Made by a program: the position numbers and the translations under genes
The notes under the pieces: model-generated
The model's input: only the letters and a program-made list of their open reading frames with translations
The model's database searches: none
What the model was told of the DNA's origin: nothing
NCBI RefSeq assembly: GCF_021390245.1
Contig: NZ_JAJUXH010000025.1
Location: forward strand, 1-55,924
Direction of reading: 5' to 3'
From: Dyadobacter sp. CY323
GTDB taxonomy: Bacteria > Bacteroidota > Bacteroidia > Cytophagales > Spirosomataceae
Length of the DNA stretch: 55,924 bases
In this document: one piece after another, positions 24,787-32,337 of the stretch
Numbering within the stretch: position 1 is the first letter of the stretch
How the letters are laid out: each line of letters begins with the position of its first letter

Positions 24787-25269
24787 ATGAAACGTGCTGT
24801 TGTTATTTACCTTTTAGGAATTTGCGTCTTAAGTGCATTTGGGCCAGTTCAAACAGATAAGACAGGCTTTTACAAAGCCTTGTCGAGCGGGGATGAAGCA
24901 GTTCTGGATAAAGCGCTTTCCAGGCTGGAAAGCGAAAAAGCTTCTTCTAAGATCAATGCCTATAAAGGTGTGCTTATCATGAAAAAAGCCGGCTTCGTAA
25001 AGGGAGTGGGGGGCAAGTTGAAGACATTCAAACGAGGTGCGGCACTTCTTGAAGATGAAATCAAAGCTAATCCGGACAATACCGAATTCCGATTTTTACG
25101 ACTCACTATCCAGGAACATGCGCCGGGCATTTTGAAATACAACAAACACCTGGATGAAGATAAGCAAGCTGTTGTTTCAGGTTACAGGAAGCTTAATCCT
25201 GAATTGAAGGCGGTTATTTCCGGCTATGCAAAGGAATCGAAGGTTTTAAAAGAGACTGACTTGAAGTAG
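24787..25269 (+). CDS. small exported protein of unknown function
   Basis: The 160-residue protein has an N-terminal signal peptide (residues 1-18) and an almost entirely helical mature part (FYKALSSGDEAVLDKALSRL and similar). No motif is recognised. It lies 35 bases after the methyltransferase gene and 23 bases before darA. It is the third exported protein of unknown function in the gene set. Confidence 0.7.
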   Translation: MKRAVVIYLLGICVLSAFGPVQTDKTGFYKALSSGDEAVLDKALSRLESEKASSKINAYKGVLIMKKAGFVKGVGGKLKTFKRGAALLEDEIKANPDNTEFRFLRLTIQEHAPGILKYNKHLDEDKQAVVSGYRKLNPELKAVISGYAKESKVLKETDLK

Positions 25270-25292
25270 GTCTGTAAAAGAATAGATTTTAA

Positions 25293-26201
25293 ATGAGACG
25301 AATACTGGTAGTCAACTACTCGCAAACCGGACAGCTGAATGAGATCATCGACCAATTTTTGTTGCCGTTTGAAGCTAAGACAGTAGAACGGCTGGAAATC
25401 CATCCCGCCAAACCGTTTGTATTTCCCTGGACTACTGACGAGTTTTTCGACAAAATGCCGGAATGTGTTTTAGAAGAACCCATTGAACTGAAACCATTTC
25501 AATTTTCTGCTGAGCATTACGATTTGATCGTTCTCGGATACCAGCCGTGGTTTCTTTCTCCGTCCCTGCCTATCACCTCAATTTTAAAAGATCCGTCATT
25601 CAAAAGCAGAATGAAAGATACTCCGGTTGTTACCATTATCGGCGGCCGGAATATGTGGATCAATTCGCAGGAAAGCATTAAAAAACTGATTAAAGAGGCG
25701 GGTGGAAAGCTGGTGGGCAACATTCCTTTTATGGACAGAATATCTAATCTGGTGAGTGCGGTGACAATCTTGCATTGGATGCTCACCGGACGGAAGGATA
25801 GTAAATGGAATATTTTTCCCCTCCCGGGTGTTAGCAGGGACGATATCAAAAGTGGGTCCAGGTTCGGCAGCATTGTGAGAAAAGCATTTGAGAAGAACGA
25901 ATATGGCCAGCTGCAAAGCCAGATTTTGGCTACGGGATTAATTGAAATACCGACCGATATTTTATTTATAGAACAACGGGCCAAGAAACTTTTCAGGATC
26001 TGGGCCAATTTGATCAAGAAAAAAGGGACGACTCCCGCGAAGCGAAAAAGGCTCGTCGGATTCTTTAAATATTACCTTTTGATTGCCCTTTTCATGGTAG
26101 CTCCCGTAATCTTATTTGTTTATAATTTGCTGGTGGCACCTTTTACCGGAAATACGATTAAGAAGAAAAAAGAATACTTTTGTGGTGTAGAAACCAATTA
26201 A
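25293..26201 (+). CDS. darA: DarA-like dialkylresorcinol cyclase/aromatase
   Basis: The 302-residue protein resembles the DarA family that works with DarB to turn two acyl chains into a 2,5-dialkylresorcinol. The N terminus RRILVVNYSQTGQLNEI looks like a flavodoxin phosphate-binding loop. VVTIIGGRNMWIN further on also fits a flavodoxin-like fold, suggesting flavin use. Residues about 250-285 form one or two membrane segments (YYLLIALFMVAPVILFVYNL). The darB start is two bases after its stop. Established for the family: the DarA/DarB pair makes resorcinols. Inferred here: flavin-dependent aromatisation at the membrane. Confidence 0.85.
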   Translation: MRRILVVNYSQTGQLNEIIDQFLLPFEAKTVERLEIHPAKPFVFPWTTDEFFDKMPECVLEEPIELKPFQFSAEHYDLIVLGYQPWFLSPSLPITSILKDPSFKSRMKDTPVVTIIGGRNMWINSQESIKKLIKEAGGKLVGNIPFMDRISNLVSAVTILHWMLTGRKDSKWNIFPLPGVSRDDIKSGSRFGSIVRKAFEKNEYGQLQSQILATGLIEIPTDILFIEQRAKKLFRIWANLIKKKGTTPAKRKRLVGFFKYYLLIALFMVAPVILFVYNLLVAPFTGNTIKKKKEYFCGVETN

Positions 26202-26203
26202 TA

Positions 26204-27346
26204 ATGTCAGAAGCATATATTACCAGGATTGCCAAGTTTTTGCCGAATGAGTCCGTTTCGAATGAGGAAATGGAAGATTATTTAGGATACATCAACGGAA
26301 AACCATCGAAATCGAAAGCCATCGTTTTACGGAACAACGGTATAAAAAGCAGATACTACGCACTTCGCAAAGATGGAGCGCCAACGCATACCAATGCGGA
26401 AATGGCGGCCCTGGCAATTCATGGTTTGTTTAAAAAAAATCCGGCTGAGCTCAGTGAAATTGACCTGTTGAGTTGTGCCACATCCAGCCCGGATCAGTTG
26501 ATGCCATCGCACGGCTCAATGGTCCACGGTTACCTTCCGAGCACTTCGTCGGTGGAAGTTGTTTCTCCTTCCGGCGTTTGCTGCGCGGGGATGCATGCAT
26601 TTAAGTATGCCTACATGGTTGTGAAGTTGGGCGAAAAGGAAAAAGCAGTAGCCTGCGCATCGGAAAGGTTATCATCTGTGTTGCGGTCGAACCAGTTTGA
26701 AGATGAAGTGCAACACCTTCAGAGGTTAGAGCAAAATCCCTATATCGCCTTTGAAAAAGACTTTCTGAGATGGATGTTATCTGATGGAGCCGGGGCATTT
26801 CTGGTAGAACCAAAACCGAATGAAGAAGGTATTTCGCTTAAAATCGACTGGATTGAAGGCGTTTCGTACGCAAATGAGCAGGAAGCATGCATGTATATGG
26901 GTGCCGAAAAGCTCAAAGACGGATCACTTAAAAGCTACAAAGACTATCCACCGGAAGATATTCAGGAACAATCTATTTTTAGTATCAAGCAGGATGTGAA
27001 GTTGTTAGGGGAAAAAATCGTTAAATTAGGTTTTGCCAAATTGAAATCAATCCTTGACAAAAAAGGGATGAACATCGACGAGGTGAGCTACTTTCTCCCG
27101 CATTTGTCCAGCTATTTCTTTGAAGGAAAGATCGACGAGTATCTGAAAGAGCAGGGAATGGGGATACCGAAAGAGAAATGGTACACCAATCTGGTCACAA
27201 AGGGAAATGTCGGGGCCGCCTCGATTTATATGATGCTGGAAGAAGTCTTTACCAGTGGCGCTTTAAAAAAAGGTGAAAAAATACTTTTGGCGGTGCCGGA
27301 AAGTTCGCGCTTTTCGTATATGTTTTGTTTACTAACCGTGTGTTGA
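26204..27346 (+). CDS. darB: StlD/DarB-type ketosynthase
   Basis: The 380-residue ketosynthase of the KAS III fold has catalytic Cys127 in SGVCCAGMHAF, His300 in FLPHLSSYF and Asn335 in TKGNVGAAS, so the triad is complete. StlD/DarB enzymes condense a 3-oxoacyl thioester with an unsaturated acyl thioester to form the cyclohexanedione precursor of dialkylresorcinols. I start it at the ATG at 26204, two bases after darA. An in-frame upstream start at 26180 would overlap darA. The next gene follows after 21 bases. Confidence 0.88.
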   Translation: MSEAYITRIAKFLPNESVSNEEMEDYLGYINGKPSKSKAIVLRNNGIKSRYYALRKDGAPTHTNAEMAALAIHGLFKKNPAELSEIDLLSCATSSPDQLMPSHGSMVHGYLPSTSSVEVVSPSGVCCAGMHAFKYAYMVVKLGEKEKAVACASERLSSVLRSNQFEDEVQHLQRLEQNPYIAFEKDFLRWMLSDGAGAFLVEPKPNEEGISLKIDWIEGVSYANEQEACMYMGAEKLKDGSLKSYKDYPPEDIQEQSIFSIKQDVKLLGEKIVKLGFAKLKSILDKKGMNIDEVSYFLPHLSSYFFEGKIDEYLKEQGMGIPKEKWYTNLVTKGNVGAASIYMMLEEVFTSGALKKGEKILLAVPESSRFSYMFCLLTVC

Positions 27347-27367
27347 TAACAAATTTCATTTCATCAA

Positions 27368-27766
27368 ATGAAAAAAGAAGACCTTCCACAGGATCCCGGT
27401 GCGCTGGATAAGTTTACCCGGGAAGTTTGCTACGTCAAAAACGACGACGGTAAATATGAAACTGCGTTAAGCCGCGGCTGGGAAGTGAAAAAGCAGGCAC
27501 TGGACAGTGCCTGGGATGAAGTGAACGAGCGTATCGAGGAGGCGCGGCAGGCGGTGGTTCGGGGAGAAAAGAGTCCGGTACATTATTTCATGGAACTCAG
27601 GTTAATGGACCTGCCGGTACTCGCTGGCTACACCGGGTTTTTTCCATTCTTTATTAAAAGACATTTGAAACCTTCGGTTTTTGAAGGTTTGAGCGAGCGC
27701 AAGCTCGAAAAATATGCGAGGGCTTTCGATATTTCCGTGAGTGAGTTGAAAAATTTTAAAGGTTGA
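27368..27766 (+). CDS. hypothetical protein between darB and the BtrH-type gene
   Basis: The 132-residue, mostly helical and charged protein has no signal peptide and no motif I recognise. It has a conserved-looking middle (MELRLMDLPVLAGYTGFFPF) that could be a membrane-associating helix, and a C-terminal helix-turn-helix-like segment (LEKYARAFDISVSELKNF). Its gene is tightly packed (21 and 4 base gaps) between darB and a BtrH-type gene, so it is very likely part of the pathway. Confidence 0.7.
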   Translation: MKKEDLPQDPGALDKFTREVCYVKNDDGKYETALSRGWEVKKQALDSAWDEVNERIEEARQAVVRGEKSPVHYFMELRLMDLPVLAGYTGFFPFFIKRHLKPSVFEGLSERKLEKYARAFDISVSELKNFKG

Positions 27767-27770
27767 CCGA

Positions 27771-28802
27771 GTGAATATTGATAGTCAGACGGATGCATTC
27801 CGCCACGTTCAGACAGCCCATTGTGAAAACGGAGTTACGACCGCATTGCTGCGGTACCACGGCCTCGATTTTATGACTGAGCCTTTGGCTTTTGGGATGG
27901 GGTCTGGGTTGTTTTACATACAAATCCCATTTTTAACTGTCAACAACGGGCCGGCCATTTCTTTCAGGACGATGCCCGGCGCGATTTTCAGCCGCACATG
28001 TAAGTCGCTGGGAGTAGAGGTGACAAGAAAGAAATTTTCGAGTACAGCTGCGGCAGAGTCATTTCTGGACAAGAAAGTACAAGAAGGTGTGCCGGTAGGC
28101 TGCCAGGTCGGCGTGTTTCACCTGGCCTATTTTCCAAAGGAATATCGTTTCCATTTTAATGCGCATAACCTCATCGTATACGGGCAGGAAGATGACCGGT
28201 ATTTGGTCAGTGATCCGGTGATGGAGGATGTGACTTCATTATCAAAGCCGGAACTGACCCGCGTGCGATTTGCACAGGGTCCGCTCGCCCCCAAAGGACA
28301 TATTTATTTTCCCAATAAAATAACACCCATCACCGACGACATCATCCGCAAGGGCATTATCAAAGGAATACGCAGGAACGTTCGGGACATGCTCAGGATT
28401 CCCGGAAATTTTGCGGGAGTAGATGGCATCAGACACACTTCCAATCACATTCGTAAATGGCGTGATAAACTGGGATTGAAAAAAGCCAGCCTTTACCTTG
28501 GACAGATCGTTCGGATGCAGGAAGAAATCGGAACGGGTGGCGGCGGTTTCCGCTTCCTTTACGGTGCGTTCCTCGAAGAAGGTGCGGCGTATCTGCAGGA
28601 TGACAGGGTAGCTACTATTTCCGAAGATTTTACAAAAGCAGGAGATATGTGGCGGGCCAGCGCGATAAAAATGGCCGGAGTCTATAAAGGCAGATTAACG
28701 GAACAAAAGGATTTTGAAGAAATTGCTGATATGCTGCTGGACATCCGTTTGGTAGAAAAGGAAGCTTTTCAAAAACTTTCCAAACTGAATCTTGGAAAGT
28801 AA
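27771..28802 (+). CDS. BtrH-type acyltransferase
   Basis: This 343-residue protein has a BtrH N-terminal domain, a papain-like fold first seen in butirosin synthesis. There, BtrH moves an acyl group from a carrier protein to the antibiotic. The likely catalytic pair is Cys18 in TAHCENG and His132 in FNAHNLIVYG, with Asp148 in VSDPV nearby. The C-terminal half is helical (DUF4872-like). The start is a GTG. In this locus it could offload an acyl chain from the ACP onto the resorcinol or another acceptor. It is immediately followed by ABC exporter genes. Confidence 0.82.
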   Translation: MNIDSQTDAFRHVQTAHCENGVTTALLRYHGLDFMTEPLAFGMGSGLFYIQIPFLTVNNGPAISFRTMPGAIFSRTCKSLGVEVTRKKFSSTAAAESFLDKKVQEGVPVGCQVGVFHLAYFPKEYRFHFNAHNLIVYGQEDDRYLVSDPVMEDVTSLSKPELTRVRFAQGPLAPKGHIYFPNKITPITDDIIRKGIIKGIRRNVRDMLRIPGNFAGVDGIRHTSNHIRKWRDKLGLKKASLYLGQIVRMQEEIGTGGGGFRFLYGAFLEEGAAYLQDDRVATISEDFTKAGDMWRASAIKMAGVYKGRLTEQKDFEEIADMLLDIRLVEKEAFQKLSKLNLGK

Positions 28803-28817
28803 GAATCCACATACGTT

Positions 28818-29567
28818 ATGACGGAACCGGTATGCATTGAGATTCAGCACGTTTCAAAAAGATATAAATCTTCTCAGGAAGACAGTCTGTCGGGTATTAA
28901 CCTAAAAATCCATTGCGGCGACGTTTTCGGATTACTTGGGCCAAATGGCGCCGGCAAGACCACACTCATATCCATTCTTTGTGGAATCATCCCGGCATCG
29001 ACCGGTGAAGTAAATTACTATATCGACGGTTCCAGGATCTCCGACAATGAACGAAAGAGCAGAATAGGCTTTGTTCCGCAGGAATATGCTTTTTACCAGG
29101 AGCTGAGTGCTCGTCAGAACCTGGATTACTTTGGGGCGATGTATAACATTCCTAAAAAGGACCTGAAAACAAGAAGAGAACATTTGCTCGAAGTTTTAGG
29201 GTTGGAAAAATCGGCCGATAAAAAAGTTGGCACATTCTCCGGTGGGATGAAACGGCGCATTAACCTGGCGATCGGGATCATTCATGAACCTGCGATACTA
29301 TTTTTGGACGAACCCACCGTCGGCGTCGATGTACAGAGCAGGAATGCCATTATACGGTATCTGCAGCAAGTCAATCAGGCAGGTACCACCATTATTTACA
29401 CGTCCCATCACATGTCCGAGGCAGAAGAATTTTGCAAACATATTGCTCTGATCGATCATGGAAAGGTTATTGCTAACGGTGAGTTGAAAATGTTAAAAGT
29501 GCAAAATGCCGTTTCCAGTTTGCAGTCTTTGTTCATTAAACTAACGGGCGAAGCGTACCGGGATTAA
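28818..29567 (+). CDS. ABC transporter ATP-binding protein
   Basis: The 249-residue ABC ATPase has Walker A GPNGAGKTT, signature FSGGMKRR, Walker B LFLDEPTVGVD and the His of TSHHMSEAE. It is of the DRA/ABC-2 export type, matching the permease encoded two bases downstream. It probably powers export of the cluster product or its lipid precursor across the inner membrane. Confidence 0.92.
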   Translation: MTEPVCIEIQHVSKRYKSSQEDSLSGINLKIHCGDVFGLLGPNGAGKTTLISILCGIIPASTGEVNYYIDGSRISDNERKSRIGFVPQEYAFYQELSARQNLDYFGAMYNIPKKDLKTRREHLLEVLGLEKSADKKVGTFSGGMKRRINLAIGIIHEPAILFLDEPTVGVDVQSRNAIIRYLQQVNQAGTTIIYTSHHMSEAEEFCKHIALIDHGKVIANGELKMLKVQNAVSSLQSLFIKLTGEAYRD

Positions 29568-29569
29568 TT

Positions 29570-30847
29570 ATGTTCAAACTATTTTCATCCTTACGCAAGG
29601 AATTTCTGCTGCTCATTAATGACAAAACCGGACTTGCATTAATGTTCCTGATGCCATTGTTACTGGTTTTCATCATCACCATCATTCAGGACAGCGCCTA
29701 CAAAATGGTGAACGAGAACCAGATCCCGCTGCTGGTCGTGAACCACGATGATGGAAAGGAGGGAGATAAACTTGTCGCATTATTGACTAAATCCGGCCTG
29801 TTTAAAGTAGATAGCCAAAATAGGATCCAGCAAAAAGCATTAAGGTCGGAGTTGCTGGCGCGTGGTAAAATGCTGGCATTATACATTCCAAAAACGTTCT
29901 CGGCTGGTCTGGAAAGCAATGCCGGTGACGTGAGTACCATATTAATGGACGATCTGGGGCTGGAGCATGACACAACTGACAAACCGAAAGTGGATATGCC
30001 GAGCCTTTCATTCTATAATGATCCGGTTTTGCAGGAAAATTACAGCACATCCGTCATGGGCATCATTCAATCTTACATGAGCGTTATTGAGAACTCGCTG
30101 ATGATTGACCGCATGTATACTTCCATGGATCTCGGAGATAAATCGGAGGTTTTGAAAGATAAGATGATCTCAAACCGGGTAAAGATTGATCAGATCATCG
30201 CCACCAACAATAACTCGACTGCTATACCCAATTCAACGCAACATAATGTGCCGGCGTGGACCATTTTCGCGATGTTTTTCATGGTTGTCTCATTAGGCAG
30301 CAACATTGTAAAGGAACGGATCAGCGGCAGCTTTTTGAGGCTCAAAACCATGCCAACCACATTCATGCTCGTGATGTTCAGTAAAATGACCATTTATGTC
30401 ATCGTTGCCGTATTACAGGTGGCGCTCACGTTTTCAATGGGAATCTGGATTTTACCCCGTTTAGGACTTCCGATGCTGGCGTTTCCGCAGAATTTTATCG
30501 CAATGGCTGCGGTCGTTTTTATGAGCAGTATGGCGGCCGTAAGCTATGCTTTAATGATCGGCGCTCTTTCTAAGACCGAGCAACAGGCGAATGGCTTCGG
30601 GGCGATTTCGATCATCATTTTTGGGGCGATCGGCGGAATTTTAGTACCGACATTCGTAATGCCCGGGTTTATGCAGTTTGCCAGCAACTTTTCCCCGCTG
30701 CATTGGTGCCTGGAAGGTTTTTACGTTTTGTTCCTCAAAGGAGGAAGCTGGCATGAACTCCGGCATGTATTTGCTTTTTTAGGTGTTTTTATTCTGATTT
30801 GTCAGGTCGGCACCTATTTTAAGCTCAGGCTGGAAAGAATTATTTAA
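29570..30847 (+). CDS. ABC-2 type transporter permease
   Basis: The 425-residue permease has one membrane segment near residue 25-43, a large loop of about 180 residues outside the cytoplasmic membrane (positions 45-225), and five further membrane segments from about residue 230. This is the layout of ABC-2/YhgE-like exporters. It pairs with the preceding ATPase. The acyl carrier protein gene follows after 33 bases, so transport and biosynthesis genes are transcribed together. Confidence 0.9.
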   Translation: MFKLFSSLRKEFLLLINDKTGLALMFLMPLLLVFIITIIQDSAYKMVNENQIPLLVVNHDDGKEGDKLVALLTKSGLFKVDSQNRIQQKALRSELLARGKMLALYIPKTFSAGLESNAGDVSTILMDDLGLEHDTTDKPKVDMPSLSFYNDPVLQENYSTSVMGIIQSYMSVIENSLMIDRMYTSMDLGDKSEVLKDKMISNRVKIDQIIATNNNSTAIPNSTQHNVPAWTIFAMFFMVVSLGSNIVKERISGSFLRLKTMPTTFMLVMFSKMTIYVIVAVLQVALTFSMGIWILPRLGLPMLAFPQNFIAMAAVVFMSSMAAVSYALMIGALSKTEQQANGFGAISIIIFGAIGGILVPTFVMPGFMQFASNFSPLHWCLEGFYVLFLKGGSWHELRHVFAFLGVFILICQVGTYFKLRLERII

Positions 30848-30880
30848 GTTTAAACTCGCACCAAGTAATTTCAACTCATC

Positions 30881-31153
30881 ATGAATATAGAAAGCTTAAA
30901 ACCCATCCTCAAAGGTCAGATCGTACAGTACTTGAATTTATTAGACATTAATCCGGAAGACATCAGGGACGATGAACCGTTGTTTGGCGGCGAGCTGGGA
31001 CTCGACTCCATTGATTCGCTCGAACTGGTTGTGCTTTTAGAACGGGAATATGGAATTAAGATCAACAATCCCGCGGAAGGCAGGAAAATACTGGTCGATG
31101 TGAACCGTATGGCCGAATACATTTTATCAAATACCAAACCTGCAGGTGCATGA
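30881..31153 (+). CDS. acyl carrier protein
   Basis: The 90-residue carrier protein has the phosphopantetheine attachment site GLDSIDSLEL (Ser43) and helices typical of ACPs. It overlaps the KAS II gene by four bases (ATGA), so both are translated together. It is probably the dedicated carrier for acyl intermediates of this locus, activated by the phosphopantetheinyl transferase at the other end of the cluster. Confidence 0.93.
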   Translation: MNIESLKPILKGQIVQYLNLLDINPEDIRDDEPLFGGELGLDSIDSLELVVLLEREYGIKINNPAEGRKILVDVNRMAEYILSNTKPAGA

Positions 31154-32337
31154 GTAAAGTGCTGATCACGGGAATGGGCATTATTTCGGCGATTGGTGAA
31201 AACCTGGCTGAAAATCACGAAAGCCTGAGGAATGCCCGCACGGGTATTTCAAAAGCTACCCATTTCGAGTCGCATTATGCAACTTTATTACCTTTCGGAG
31301 AATGCAAAATCAGTAACGATAAACTCAAAGAAACACTTGGCTTAGAAAGTAGCCCGGGGTATACCCGGACTTGTCTTCTCGCCATTAAAGCGTTTACCGA
31401 AGCTATTGAAGATGCGCAACTCTCTCCGGATCAACTGTCTTCATTTGATACGGTCTTCATTTCTGCCAGTACAGTCGGAGGAATGTGCCTCACAGATCAG
31501 CTTTATAAAGATGCCAATTTACGGTCAGATGGTTCGGAATATCTCGATGCTTATGGCTGCGCATCTCACGCACTGAAAATCATTAACAGGTTTAGAATCA
31601 GAGGGTTTAGCGATACTGTGAATACGGCATGTTCGTCATCCGCCAATGCGATTATGCTTGGTGCGCGACTGATCAGGTCGGGACGTGCTAAACGAGCGAT
31701 TGTCGGTGGGGTCGATAGTCTTGCAAAATATACTGTTAATGGTTTCAATGCGCTGAAAATCCTTTCTGAGTCTGCATGTAAGCCTTTCGATGAAGAACGC
31801 GACGGATTAAATCTGGGTGAAGGCGCCGCCTATCTGGTTTTGGAATCGGAAGAAACTGTGGGGGATAAAAAAGTATATGCGGGAGTGGCGGGCTATGGAA
31901 ATGGGAACGATGCTCACCATCCCTCCGCAATGTCGGACGACGCAATCGGAGCTATTCGATCCATGCGGGAAGCTGTTGAATCTTCCCGCATAAGTTTCGG
32001 AGAAATCGGATATGTGAATGCCCATGGAACCGGCACCCGGAACAATGACGAGGTCGAACTTTACGGGCTGAGTAAGCTGTTCAAGGACATTCCACCGTAT
32101 AGCTCAACAAAATCCTTCACCGGACATACATTGGGAGCGGCAGGGGCTGTTGAGGCGATTTACAGCGTTTTAAGTATTGTAAGTTCAGAACTATACCCAA
32201 GCCTGAATGTGCAAAACCCGATGAGCGCACGTCCGATTGCTGCATTTGAACGCAACCGTGAGATTACATATGCGCTTTCCAATTCTTTTGGTTTCGGCGG
32301 AAATTGCACCTCGCTCGTTTTTGGGGCGGTTCGTTAA
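31150..32337 (+). CDS. beta-ketoacyl-ACP synthase II (FabF type)
   Basis: The 395-residue condensing enzyme has the full Cys-His-His set: Cys161 in NTACSSSANA, His292 in VNAHGTGTRNN and His326 in KSFTGHTLGAAG. It would extend acyl chains on the ACP encoded just upstream. No ketoreductase or dehydratase gene follows, so any reduction must use enzymes encoded elsewhere. Its stop shares the TTAA bases with the convergent mutB stop, marking the right end of the gene set. Confidence 0.92.
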   Translation: MSKVLITGMGIISAIGENLAENHESLRNARTGISKATHFESHYATLLPFGECKISNDKLKETLGLESSPGYTRTCLLAIKAFTEAIEDAQLSPDQLSSFDTVFISASTVGGMCLTDQLYKDANLRSDGSEYLDAYGCASHALKIINRFRIRGFSDTVNTACSSSANAIMLGARLIRSGRAKRAIVGGVDSLAKYTVNGFNALKILSESACKPFDEERDGLNLGEGAAYLVLESEETVGDKKVYAGVAGYGNGNDAHHPSAMSDDAIGAIRSMREAVESSRISFGEIGYVNAHGTGTRNNDEVELYGLSKLFKDIPPYSSTKSFTGHTLGAAGAVEAIYSVLSIVSSELYPSLNVQNPMSARPIAAFERNREITYALSNSFGFGGNCTSLVFGAVR

